Assembly: GCA_902765225.1 (NCBI GenBank)
Contig: CACWYV010000004.1
Location: 1-64,000 of the forward strand
From: Candidatus Avelusimicrobium intestinale
GTDB lineage: Bacteria > Elusimicrobiota > Elusimicrobia > Elusimicrobiales > Elusimicrobiaceae
DNA: 64,000 nucleotides
Direction: 5' to 3'
Part shown: piece after piece, positions 26,564 to 35,013 of the stretch
How the letters are laid out: every line of letters starts with the position of its first letter
How positions within the stretch are numbered: the stretch's first letter is position 1
The notes under the pieces: generated by a model
Database searches by the model: none
What the model was told of the DNA's origin: nothing
What the model saw: only the letters and a program-made list of their open reading frames with translations
Program-made: the position numbers and the translations under genes

Positions 26564-27724
26564 TTATTTAACGGCTTTTTGTAAGGCAGAAACTTTGTCC
26601 GTTTTTTCCCAAGGGAATTCTTCGCGGCCGAAGTGTCCAAACGCAGCCGTTTGCAAATAAATGGGGCGGCGCAATTTGAAATGTTCAATAATACCGCGCG
26701 GCGTAAGCGGGAAAATCCGGCGGGCAATTTGGGCCAACTTTTCGTCGGGTAGTACACCGCTCCCGTCCGTATCTACATAAAAACCGACGGGTTCTTCGCG
26801 CCCGATGGCATACGCAATTTGGACGGTGCACTCGTGAGCCAGTTTCGCGGCAACGATGTTTTTGGCAATGTAGCGCGCCATATACGCGGCTGAACGGTCC
26901 ACCTTGGTTGGGTCCTTGCCCGAAAATGCGCCACCGCCATGCGGACAACGTCCGCCGTATGTATCTACAATAATTTTCCGCCCGGTCAGGCCGGTGTCGG
27001 ACTGCGGACCGCCGATGACGAATTTTCCTGTCGGGTTGATATAGATTTTCGTATTTTTATCGGCCCACTTTTTAACGACAGGCCAAATAGCGGCGTCGGC
27101 AATTTCTTTTTTAGATTTTTCCGTAATTTGGCGGCCGGATTTGTCCAAAATCTTTTCGGTATGTTGGGTAGAGACGACTACCGTATCAATGCGCACGGGT
27201 TTGCCGTCTTTGTATTCCACCGTTACTTGGCTTTTGGCGTCCGGGCCCAGGTAATCCAATTTTTTGCTTTTACGTACGGCTTCCAATTTTTTCAAAATCT
27301 CGTGCGATAACACGAGCGAAAGCGGCATATACTGCGGGGTTTCGTCCACCGCGTAACCTACCATGAGCCCTTGGTCGCCGGCTCCGCCCACGTCCACCCC
27401 TTGGCTGATATCCGGGGATTGTTTGCCAATTACATTGACAACCGCGCAAGTATGATAGTTAAAACCGTATTTGGCGTCGTCATACCCGATGTCTTTAATT
27501 ACGTTACGCGCAATTTGTTCCACATCTACCCAGGTATGGGTGGTGATTTCGCCGCCTACCATTACCAACCCGCGCGTGATATACGTTTCACACGCCACGC
27601 GAGCCGTTTTATCTTTACGCAAAATCTCATCCAAAATAGCGTCCGAGATTTGATCGCAAACTTTGTCCGGGTGTCCTTTGGAAACCGATTCGGACGTAAA
27701 ATAGCAAGTACCTTGTTTAATCAT
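26564..27724 (-). CDS. metK: S-adenosylmethionine synthetase
   Basis: This 386-residue protein makes SAM from methionine and ATP. It has [20 protein letters not shown], the [12 protein letters not shown] flexible region, [12 protein letters not shown], and [20 protein letters not shown]. Length is normal. The ATG follows CCAGGAGCTCTT. The leader (about 38 nt from the TGATATAAT element) is too short for a SAM riboswitch, so control by that route is unlikely. Confidence 0.97.
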   Translation of the reverse strand: MIKQGTCYFTSESVSKGHPDKVCDQISDAILDEILRKDKTARVACETYITRGLVMVGGEITTHTWVDVEQIARNVIKDIGYDDAKYGFNYHTCAVVNVIGKQSPDISQGVDVGGAGDQGLMVGYAVDETPQYMPLSLVLSHEILKKLEAVRKSKKLDYLGPDAKSQVTVEYKDGKPVRIDTVVVSTQHTEKILDKSGRQITEKSKKEIADAAIWPVVKKWADKNTKIYINPTGKFVIGGPQSDTGLTGRKIIVDTYGGRCPHGGGAFSGKDPTKVDRSAAYMARYIAKNIVAAKLAHECTVQIAYAIGREEPVGFYVDTDGSGVLPDEKLAQIARRIFPLTPRGIIEHFKLRRPIYLQTAAFGHFGREEFPWEKTDKVSALQKAVK

Positions 27725-27768
27725 AAGAGCTCCTGGTTTTAAATTTGAGGGGAAATCTTCTTTTTTAA

Positions 27769-27777
27769 ATTATATCA
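27769..27777 (-). promoter_or_regulatory. Extended -10 promoter of metK
   Basis: TGATATAAT on the minus strand lies about 45 nt before the metK ATG; its TGA is also the stop codon of the DUF192 gene. Confidence 0.6.
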
Positions 27778-28269
27778 TTTTCCGGTAGCGGGAATGGGAG
27801 CGTCAAGTGCCGGTTGCGCGTTTTCTGCCGGAAAGAAATCGCGGGAGAAACGCAGGGATGTTCCCGGTGTAACGCCGTGCCGCGCAGCTGTTTTGGCGGA
27901 CAACTCCAGCACGTATTGCCCGTACCCATAAGCCACGGCGACTTCGTTTTCCGGAGTGTAGGTATAGGAATGGGGAACTTGCGCCTCTACGGAAGTTACT
28001 TGTTTGTCGGCTCCGATAAATACCATATCCAAATCAATCAGGGTATTTTTCATCCAAAATAGTTGGGGCTGTTCCTGTTCAAAAACAAATAACATCCCTT
28101 CGTTTTCCGGCAAGTGTTTCACGAACATAAGGCCCTGTTCGTGTTCTTGCGGGGTAAGAGCCAACCGGGCAGTTACTTCAAACCCGTCCGGTAGTGTAAC
28201 GGTCACCGTACGGGGCGCGGCACACGCCCAACATAGAGCGGCTAGTCCAGCCAGAATCATTTGTTTCAT
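27775..28269 (-). CDS. DUF192 exported protein
   Basis: This 164-residue protein has a signal sequence (MKQMILAGLAALCWACAAP; Cys in LCWACA could be a lipobox). The DUF192 core follows: ARLALTPQEHEQGLMFVKHL, GMLFVFEQEQPQLFWMKNTL, IDLDMVFIGADKQV, and YGQYVLELSAKTAARHGVTPG. DUF192 is a widespread small envelope or cytoplasmic domain of unknown function. ATG 28269 is preferred over the 6-codon longer frame because a TGCTACACT element lies just upstream. There is no Shine-Dalgarno sequence. Confidence 0.85.
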   Translation of the reverse strand: MKQMILAGLAALCWACAAPRTVTVTLPDGFEVTARLALTPQEHEQGLMFVKHLPENEGMLFVFEQEQPQLFWMKNTLIDLDMVFIGADKQVTSVEAQVPHSYTYTPENEVAVAYGYGQYVLELSAKTAARHGVTPGTSLRFSRDFFPAENAQPALDAPIPATGK

Positions 28270-28277
28270 ATATAGGT

Positions 28278-28286
28278 AGTGTAGCA
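28278..28286 (-). promoter_or_regulatory. Extended -10 element of the DUF192 gene
   Basis: TGCTACACT (minus strand) is 8 nt from ATG 28269, again suggesting a nearly leaderless transcript. Confidence 0.5.
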
Positions 28287-28335
28287 AATTCTGGCGGAAT
28301 GCGGGGGAACGTCGTTTTCTGGGGGAAGAAATTAG

Positions 28336-28341
28336 TATAAT
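28336..28341 (+). promoter_or_regulatory. -10 element of the opp operon, leaderless arrangement
   Basis: TATAAT lies 6 nt before ATG 28348 of oppD, with no purine-rich ribosome-binding site between them. No clear -35 was found. Confidence 0.6.
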
Positions 28342-28347
28342 GATAGT

Positions 28348-29322
28348 ATGAAGGATCCGTTCGTGTTACAAGTGAACGATTTACATATACATTTTACCGC
28401 TGATGGCCACAGCGTGCCGGTGGTACGGGGTTTGTCGTACACGTTGGCAACAGGCCGGGTATTGGCCGTGGTGGGAGAATCCGGCAGCGGCAAGACAGTG
28501 CATGCGCTCTCGCTGTTGGGGTTGTTGCCGCCCGCCGCCCACGTAGAGAAAGGAGAAATCCTATACAAAGGGAAAAATTTGCTGACGATGCCCGAAAACC
28601 AGTTGCGTACCATTCGCGGCCGTAAGATTTCCATGATTTTTCAAGATCCTTCCGCCAGTTTAAATCCCGTTTTGACCATTGGCGAACAATTAATTGAGAC
28701 CCTGCGTGCTCACCGTCCTCTGCCCCCCAAAGAAGCCCGCAAGGAAGCCGTGCAACTGCTTGAACAGGTTGGGATTACCCAAGCCGATAAACGCTTGGAC
28801 GAGTATCCGTTCCAATTTTCCGGTGGTATGTGCCAGCGGGTCATGATTGCCATGGCGTTGGCGCTGTCGCCCGATATTTTAATTGCGGATGAACCGACGA
28901 CGGCTCTGGATGTGACTATTCAAGCACAGATTATCCAGTTAATTAAGCAATTACAAGGTAAAAACGGAATGGCGGTTATTTTTATTACGCATAATTTGGC
29001 CCTGGCCAGCCAAGTAGCCGACGAGGTACTGGTGATGTACGGCGGGCTATGTATGGAGCAAGCGCCTGTAGACGAATTATTTAACCACCCGAAACATCCT
29101 TATACGCGGGGGTTGCTGGCATCGCTGGTGTCGGTGGACGCAGAACGACCGGACCGGTTGCCGGCTATCGGCGGAACGCCGCCCGTAGCGGGAGAATGTG
29201 GATGCGGCTGTCCGTTTGCACCGCGTTGTTCGTACGCGGAAGCGAAGTGCAGCCACCAGTTGCCGCCCTTGTTAGCGCAGGTGAATCACCGGGTACGGTG
29301 TTGGCCGGAGGAACTGCCATGA
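28348..29322 (+). CDS. oppD: Oligopeptide/dipeptide ABC transporter ATP-binding protein OppD/DppD
   Basis: This 324-residue ABC ATPase has Walker A VGESGSGKT near 46, Q-loop IFQDPSASLNPVLTIGEQL, signature FSGGMCQRV, Walker B ILIADEPTTALD, and switch His in VIFITHNLA. The C-terminal oligopeptide-transporter extension has the Fe-S-type cysteines CGCGCPFAPRCSYAEAKC. It powers import by the OppBC permease encoded in the same operon. Its stop overlaps oppF (ATGA). Confidence 0.95.
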   Translation: MKDPFVLQVNDLHIHFTADGHSVPVVRGLSYTLATGRVLAVVGESGSGKTVHALSLLGLLPPAAHVEKGEILYKGKNLLTMPENQLRTIRGRKISMIFQDPSASLNPVLTIGEQLIETLRAHRPLPPKEARKEAVQLLEQVGITQADKRLDEYPFQFSGGMCQRVMIAMALALSPDILIADEPTTALDVTIQAQIIQLIKQLQGKNGMAVIFITHNLALASQVADEVLVMYGGLCMEQAPVDELFNHPKHPYTRGLLASLVSVDAERPDRLPAIGGTPPVAGECGCGCPFAPRCSYAEAKCSHQLPPLLAQVNHRVRCWPEELP

Positions 29323-30287
29323 GTGTATGTGTGGAAATAAGGCAATTATATAAAACGTACACCCGCCGCAAATGGTTATTGGGAGCAACGGAAAAAGTGC
29401 CTGTTCTGCAGGATGTATCGCTTTCGTTGTGGCAAAACCGGGTGTTGGGATTGGTGGGAGAATCGGGCTGTGGTAAAAGTACACTTTGTAAAGTGTTGTT
29501 GGGAATAGAAGAACCTACTTCCGGTACGGTCGTTGTCAACGGAAAAAATGCTGTGCGGGTATCCCGCGAGCAGCGCAAGGGGCTCTGCCGAGATATGCAA
29601 GCCGTGTTTCAGGATCCGTACGCCAGTTTAGATCCGCGCATGACGGTGCGGCAACTGCTCAGTGAACCGTTGGATATTCACGGGTTGTATAAGAACAAAG
29701 CCGAGCGGAAAAAATTTTTGTCGGAGTTGTTATCTTCGGTGGGATTACTGGAAGCATATTTAGACCGCTATCCGCATGAGTTTTCCGGCGGTCAGCGGCA
29801 ACGGATTTGCATTGCCCGGGCGCTGGCTTTGGACCCCAAAATTTTGGTAGCGGATGAGCCCGTATCGGCGTTGGATGTATCAGTGCAGGCGCAGATTTTG
29901 AATTTGTTTCAAGATATTAAACGGGAACGCGATTTGACCATGTTGTTTGTAACGCATGATTTTGCCGTAGCGCGGTTTTTATGCGATGATATTGCCGTAA
30001 TGTATAGGGGAAGAATTGTAGAGTCGGCTCCGTCCGAACAATTGTTTGCGCGTCCCCTGCACCCTTACACAAAGTCCCTGTTGGCGGCGGTGCCACAGGT
30101 GGGGAAACCCTTGAGTAAGTCGGTCTCGGCGGATCCGGGAGTTCATACGGGGTCGGTAACCGGGTGTGCGTTTGCCCCGCGATGCCCGTATGCAACGGCG
30201 GCCTGCCGTCAAGTGATACCTATATTGGAGCAAGCCGCGCCGGAACATGCGTGCGCGTGCATACACGTAACAAAGGAGAATGTATAA
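29319..30287 (+). CDS. oppF: Oligopeptide/dipeptide ABC transporter ATP-binding protein OppF/DppF
   Basis: This 322-residue partner of OppD has LVGESGCGKST, VFQDPYASLDPRMTVRQLLS, FSGGQRQRICIARALA, ILVADEPVSALDVSVQAQIL, and the C-terminal motif GCAFAPRCPYATAACRQ. The start at 29319 (MSVCVEIRQLYKTY) overlaps oppD; the longer frame lies inside oppD and is rejected. Its stop overlaps the peptidase start (TAATG). Confidence 0.95.
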   Translation: MSVCVEIRQLYKTYTRRKWLLGATEKVPVLQDVSLSLWQNRVLGLVGESGCGKSTLCKVLLGIEEPTSGTVVVNGKNAVRVSREQRKGLCRDMQAVFQDPYASLDPRMTVRQLLSEPLDIHGLYKNKAERKKFLSELLSSVGLLEAYLDRYPHEFSGGQRQRICIARALALDPKILVADEPVSALDVSVQAQILNLFQDIKRERDLTMLFVTHDFAVARFLCDDIAVMYRGRIVESAPSEQLFARPLHPYTKSLLAAVPQVGKPLSKSVSADPGVHTGSVTGCAFAPRCPYATAACRQVIPILEQAAPEHACACIHVTKENV

Positions 30288-31432
30288 TGAACATAAACGA
30301 AAAACGATTGGTGGACACATTTTTACAACTCGTGCAGATTGACAGTGAATCCGGTACCGAGAAAAAGATGCAGGAACGCGTGGCGGGAGAACTAAAAAAA
30401 CTCGGCTGCCGGGTGGTTATAGATAATGCCGGGAAAAAATTTAATACAAATGCCCGTGGCAACGTGATGGGCTTTTTGCCCGGAACGGTCAAGAGTAAAC
30501 CTTTTGTATTGGTAGCGCACTTGGATACGGTTAAACCGGGCCAGCATATCCGGCCCATTGTCAAGAAAGATTCTATCGTCACGGACGGTTCCACTATTTT
30601 AGGGGCGGACGATAAAGCCGGCGTCGCTATCATTTTAGAGGTATTGAAAAGTTTAAAAGAATCGGGAGTTCCTCATCCGCCGGTGGAGGTGTTGTTTACG
30701 TTATGTGAGGAACGGGGAATGCACGGTTCTAAAAATTTGGATTATAAACAACTCAAAGGCCGCGAAGGCATGATTTTGGATAACGAAGGCGGGGATGAAC
30801 TACTGATTCAAGGCCCGGCGGTAAACGATATTGTGGTAGAGGTACACGGTATTGCGGCGCATGCCGGGGCTTGCCCGGAAAAAGGAATTTCCGCTTTGGA
30901 AGTAGCGGCATATGCTATTTCGCACATGAAATTAGGTCGTATTGACAAGGAAACGGTGGCCAATTTTGGTGCGGTGAGTGGCGGAGAAGTGCCTAATGTT
31001 GTGATGGAGAAACTATCGCTCATCGGGGAAGCGCGCAGCCTAAAGATGGATAAATTGGCCAAACAAACGGCTCATATGAAACGGGCCTTTGACCAAGCCG
31101 TCAAACATTACACCAAAAAGATTGACGGTCGTATCTGTAAGCCGGTCATTGATTTTAAAGCCGCGCTGCGTTATCCTTCCGTGCAGATTTCCAAATCGCA
31201 TCCGGTGGTAAAGGCGTTATTGGCGGCGGCTAAAAAATTACATTTGCCGCTTTATGCCCGTTCTTCCGGTGGGGGATGTGATGCCAACGTGTTGAGCGGA
31301 AAAGGGTTTACCGTACCGAATTTAAGCGTGGGTGTGTATAACTGCCATACCGTGCGTGAAAAATTGGTGTTAAAAGAATTTTACGCGGCCTATGCTTTAA
31401 CTTGGGCCGCCGTAACATCTTACAGAAAGTAG
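30287..31432 (+). CDS. M20-family peptidase (PepT-like aminotripeptidase)
   Basis: This 381-residue metallopeptidase has the zinc motif LVAHLDTVKPG, the second ligand site GADDKAGVA, catalytic Glu pair FTLCEERGMHG, LDNEGG, and the C-terminal His region NLSVGVYNCHTVREKLVLKE. A dimerisation insert lies at about 175-285 (EVHGIAAHAGACPEKG). It is related to PepT, which removes N-terminal residues from tripeptides. Lying inside the opp operon, it probably degrades imported peptides. The RBS AAAGGAGAATG is strong. Confidence 0.88.
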   Translation: MNINEKRLVDTFLQLVQIDSESGTEKKMQERVAGELKKLGCRVVIDNAGKKFNTNARGNVMGFLPGTVKSKPFVLVAHLDTVKPGQHIRPIVKKDSIVTDGSTILGADDKAGVAIILEVLKSLKESGVPHPPVEVLFTLCEERGMHGSKNLDYKQLKGREGMILDNEGGDELLIQGPAVNDIVVEVHGIAAHAGACPEKGISALEVAAYAISHMKLGRIDKETVANFGAVSGGEVPNVVMEKLSLIGEARSLKMDKLAKQTAHMKRAFDQAVKHYTKKIDGRICKPVIDFKAALRYPSVQISKSHPVVKALLAAAKKLHLPLYARSSGGGCDANVLSGKGFTVPNLSVGVYNCHTVREKLVLKEFYAAYALTWAAVTSYRK

Positions 31433-31439
31433 AGAGTAT

Positions 31440-32465
31440 ATGTTTCGTTACATTGTCCGCAGACTGTTATTGCTTCCGGTGGTGGTGTTAGGGGTTACTT
31501 TTTTGTTATTCTTTTTAACCCAACGCCTCAGTCCGGAGATGCGTGCCTCTTTGTACGTCAAAGATCCGCGCCAAATGGGAGCGTTGGAAGAAGTCATCCG
31601 GCAGTATGGTCTGCGGGACAATGTGTTTAAACAATACGGCCGTTGGTTGGGGCAAGTAGCGAAGGGGGATTTGGGGTATAGCCCCAGTGCCAATATGCCG
31701 GTGTCACAAGCCCTCAAAGAATATCTGCCCGCTACCGTTCAATTAGCGTTGGTTACCATGATACTGGTGGTGTTTTTCGGTGTGTGGTTTGGGGTGTTTT
31801 CTGCGGTGCATAAAGACAAGTGGCAGGATAGTTTAGCGCGGGTAGTCAGTGTAGGTGGTTTTTCATTACCGATTTTTGTGTTGGGGCTATTGCTCTTAAT
31901 GTTGTTTTACGGGAAACTGGGGTGGTTTGCTCCGGGCGGTTATTCTTTCCAAACCGATTTAATTATCCACGGCCCTTCCTTTAAGACCTACACAGGGTTT
32001 TTGTTAGTGGACGCCTTGTTAAACGGCAATATGCGTGTATTTGGGGACGTTCTTTCCCACTTGGTATTGCCGGCCGTAACGTTGTGTATCGGCTCGTTTG
32101 CCCTGATGGTGCGGGTGATGCGCTCCAGTATGTTAGAAGAATTGAATAAAGAATACGTTCGTACGGCGCGTGCCAAGGGGCTTTCCCCGCGGCAGGTTGT
32201 TTATAAACATGCCGGCAAAAACGCCATCATACCGGTTATTACGTTGGCCAGTATTCAGTTTATCCGCTTGTTGGGGGGGACGGTCATTGTGGAAACCATT
32301 TTTGATTATCCCGGCATAGGCCGTTTTGGCGTTATGGCTGCCCAACAATTGGACATTGCGGGTATTTTGGGTTTTTCTTTGATGGTGGCGGTACTGTTTG
32401 TGCTGGGAAATTTACTTTCGGATATCTTATATACCGCGGTGGATCCGCGGATCCGGTTGGAGTAA
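31440..32465 (+). CDS. oppB: Oligopeptide ABC transporter permease OppB
   Basis: This 341-residue inner-membrane protein has the N-terminal FRYIVRRLLLLPVVVLGVTF, about six helices, and the ABC-permease EAA loop EYVRTARAKGLSPRQVVYKH near 235-255, followed by GGTVIVETIFDYPGIG. It pairs with OppC and the OppDF ATPases. It starts 7 nt after the peptidase. Confidence 0.94.
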   Translation: MFRYIVRRLLLLPVVVLGVTFLLFFLTQRLSPEMRASLYVKDPRQMGALEEVIRQYGLRDNVFKQYGRWLGQVAKGDLGYSPSANMPVSQALKEYLPATVQLALVTMILVVFFGVWFGVFSAVHKDKWQDSLARVVSVGGFSLPIFVLGLLLLMLFYGKLGWFAPGGYSFQTDLIIHGPSFKTYTGFLLVDALLNGNMRVFGDVLSHLVLPAVTLCIGSFALMVRVMRSSMLEELNKEYVRTARAKGLSPRQVVYKHAGKNAIIPVITLASIQFIRLLGGTVIVETIFDYPGIGRFGVMAAQQLDIAGILGFSLMVAVLFVLGNLLSDILYTAVDPRIRLE

Positions 32466-32468
32466 ACG

Positions 32469-33344
32469 ATGTTCAAAAACCGTTTTATCAAACGCCTTCG
32501 TACCAATAAGACCTCATTAGTGGGGTTGGCGTTGGTGGTGTTTTTCCTGTTTGTGGCGTTGGGGGCGCCGTGGTTGGCTCCCGTACATAATAAAAACAAT
32601 CCGTATCAAATGCCGCAAAAAAGTTATGCCATCACGCCGCAGCCGCCCTCTGCGCAAAATTGGTTCGGCACTACCGAACAACAGTATGATTTGTATTATG
32701 GCGTGGTATGGGGAGCGCGGCTTGCGTTTCAAGTAGGCGTAACGGTTACCTTTTTCGCTTTTTTAATTGGCCTTTTGGTGGGGGCTGTAGCGGCTTATTT
32801 CGGTGGGAAAGTGGATGAACTGCTCATGCGCTTGACGGATATCGTATTTGCGGTGCCTTCTTTGGTGTTGGCGATGGTGATTGCGGCCATGTTGGGGCCG
32901 GACTTAAAGAATATGATGATTGCCTTAACAGCCGTAGCCTGGCCGTCATACGCGCGGCTGATACGCGGGGATATTTTATCGGTTAAGCGGCGTGATTATG
33001 TAACGGCTGCCCGTACGCTGGGGGCCGGTGGGACGCGGATTTTGCTGCGTCATATTTTACCTAATTCTATTTACCCGGCGGTGGTGGTAGCCAGCTTGGA
33101 TATTGGCTACATTGTGTTAACGGCGGCTTCGCTTTCCTTTTTAGGGCTAGGTGCGCAACCGGGCACGGCCGATTGGGGACAGTTAATTGCCATGTCGCGC
33201 AACTGGGTCCTGGGGACGGCGCAACACCCGTTGGCATATTGGTATACAGTCGTTGTTCCGGGGGCGGCTATTTTCCTTTTTGTACTGGGTTGGAATTTGC
33301 TGGGGGATGCTTTCCGGGATATTTTAGACCCCAGACAGGTTTGA
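32469..33344 (+). CDS. oppC: Oligopeptide ABC transporter permease OppC
   Basis: This 291-residue inner-membrane protein has the OppC-type N-terminus (KRLRTNKTSLVGLALVVFF), a periplasmic loop, five further helices, the EAA loop RDYVTAARTLGAGGTRILLRH near 176-196, and C-terminal FVLGWNLLGDAFRDILDP. No substrate-binding protein (OppA) is encoded in this operon or window. Confidence 0.94.
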   Translation: MFKNRFIKRLRTNKTSLVGLALVVFFLFVALGAPWLAPVHNKNNPYQMPQKSYAITPQPPSAQNWFGTTEQQYDLYYGVVWGARLAFQVGVTVTFFAFLIGLLVGAVAAYFGGKVDELLMRLTDIVFAVPSLVLAMVIAAMLGPDLKNMMIALTAVAWPSYARLIRGDILSVKRRDYVTAARTLGAGGTRILLRHILPNSIYPAVVVASLDIGYIVLTAASLSFLGLGAQPGTADWGQLIAMSRNWVLGTAQHPLAYWYTVVVPGAAIFLFVLGWNLLGDAFRDILDPRQV

Positions 33345-33387
33345 TTTTTATACAATATACATATAGTCCTATGAAACGAGGTGTTTT

Positions 33388-35013
33388 ATGATTCGTCGCA
33401 AAGATTTATATACTTCTCTGGCAGACAGTGCGTTCCGCTTTCCGGACCGTACGGCCTTGGTAGAAGCCGGTACTGGCAAAAAAGTATCTTATCATGAACT
33501 CTTAATGCAAGTGGACCGCGCCGCGGATATGTTTTTTGAGCACGGTATCCGCAAAGGCGACCGGGTGGGTATCGTCCACCGCAATGCTATTGATACAGTA
33601 GTGGCCAATTACGGATTGTATAAACTGGGTGCGGTGAGTATTCCCATCAACTTCATGGTGACTAAGCAGGAAGAAATTCAATTTATTTTAAATAATGCCG
33701 GAGCCAAAGCCGTTGTTACGCAGGCCGAGTTTTTGCGTCATTATGTCAAAGCCGTTCCCGAAACGCCTACAGTCAATTATATTTTTACGACGGATGAAAT
33801 CCCCACTTCGGTGGCGGATTGCCCCAAAGTGCAGCTGTTTTGGAAAGAGTTAGAAAAATCTACTGTTCACGATGAAACGGCTTCTCCGCAAGCGGGACTG
33901 GATGATTTGGCGTTCATCCTTTACACGTCCGGAACGACGGGACTACCCAAAGGGGCAATGATTTCGCACGGGAACTTGGCTTCCAACGTGATTTCCTGCG
34001 CACAAATTTTCAGAATTGATGACGAAGATGTATTTTTGTGCCTGCTACCGATGTTCCATTCTTTTGCGTGGACCACTTGTGTCGTCATTCCGCTCTATTT
34101 GGGACTCAAGGTGGTGATTGTAGCCAACGTGATGCCGGCCAGCAAATGGTTGGGAGCTATGGGTTCGGAAAATGTTACCTTGATGTTGGCGGTGCCGCAA
34201 ATTTATGCCGTACTTTCCAAGGAAGCCAAGGGACTCAAACAACTTTACCTGCGTTTCTGGCCGTTTAAGAATGTGCGGTTTTGTGTATCCGGGGCTGCTC
34301 CCCTTACGCAAGAGATTAAGGATCGGTTTGAACAAAAATTTTCCGTACCGATACTGGAAGGATACGGGCTTACGGAAACAAGCCCGGTGGTGAGTGTCAA
34401 CACGGAGGAATTGCAGAAGATTAAGTCAGTTGGTCCGGCAATTCCCGGCGTTAGTACGCTTGTTCTGGATGATAATGGCCAGGAGGTTCCACGTAACCAC
34501 GAAGGAGAACTGTGTGTCAAAGGGCCCAACGTGTTCCGCGGCTATTGGGGAAACGAACAAGCATCCAAAGATGCGTTTACGCCGGACGGTTGGTTTAAAA
34601 CCGGTGATATCGTGGAAGTGGATGATGACGGTTTTATCTTTATCAAAGACCGCAAAAAGGATATGATTATCATTAAAGGGCTCAAAGTGTTTTCGGCCCA
34701 AGTAGAAGCGGTGATATGCGAGTACCCGGCCGTAGCGGAGTGTGCCATTATCGGCGTTCCGGACGGACGGGGAGGCGAGTTTATCAAACTGTATGCCGTT
34801 AAAAAAGAAGGGGTGGAATTGAACGAAAAACAATTCCGTTTGTTCTTAAAAACGCACTTGGATAATTATAAACGGCCGCGTGATTTTGAATTTGTAGAAA
34901 AACTACCTAAAAATGCACTGCAAAAAGTGCTCAAACGCGAACTGCGCAAAGACGCTGTAGCCAAATTAGCCGCCCGGACGGCTGTTCCCGCGGCGGAGGA
35001 AGCCGTTGACTGA
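33388..35013 (+). CDS. AMP-dependent acyl-CoA synthetase (long-chain fatty-acid-CoA ligase type)
   Basis: This 541-residue ANL-superfamily enzyme has the P-loop FILYTSGTTGLPKGAMISHG near 171-190, the A5 motif LEGYGLTETSPVVSVN near 327, the A7 region WFKTGDIVEVDDDGF and A8 KDRKKDMIIIKG, and the C-terminal catalytic Lys region KLPKNALQKVLKRELR. It activates a carboxylic acid as acyl-AMP and transfers it to CoA; substrate length is not predictable. It follows oppC by 43 nt, with a possible own promoter (TACAAT near 33352) and AACGAGGTG as RBS. Confidence 0.9.
   Translation: MIRRKDLYTSLADSAFRFPDRTALVEAGTGKKVSYHELLMQVDRAADMFFEHGIRKGDRVGIVHRNAIDTVVANYGLYKLGAVSIPINFMVTKQEEIQFILNNAGAKAVVTQAEFLRHYVKAVPETPTVNYIFTTDEIPTSVADCPKVQLFWKELEKSTVHDETASPQAGLDDLAFILYTSGTTGLPKGAMISHGNLASNVISCAQIFRIDDEDVFLCLLPMFHSFAWTTCVVIPLYLGLKVVIVANVMPASKWLGAMGSENVTLMLAVPQIYAVLSKEAKGLKQLYLRFWPFKNVRFCVSGAAPLTQEIKDRFEQKFSVPILEGYGLTETSPVVSVNTEELQKIKSVGPAIPGVSTLVLDDNGQEVPRNHEGELCVKGPNVFRGYWGNEQASKDAFTPDGWFKTGDIVEVDDDGFIFIKDRKKDMIIIKGLKVFSAQVEAVICEYPAVAECAIIGVPDGRGGEFIKLYAVKKEGVELNEKQFRLFLKTHLDNYKRPRDFEFVEKLPKNALQKVLKRELRKDAVAKLAARTAVPAAEEAVD

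Noticed and set aside
27725-27768. SAM riboswitch upstream of metK
   Set aside because: The leader is only about 38 nt, AT-rich, without the SAM-I or SAM-II core.
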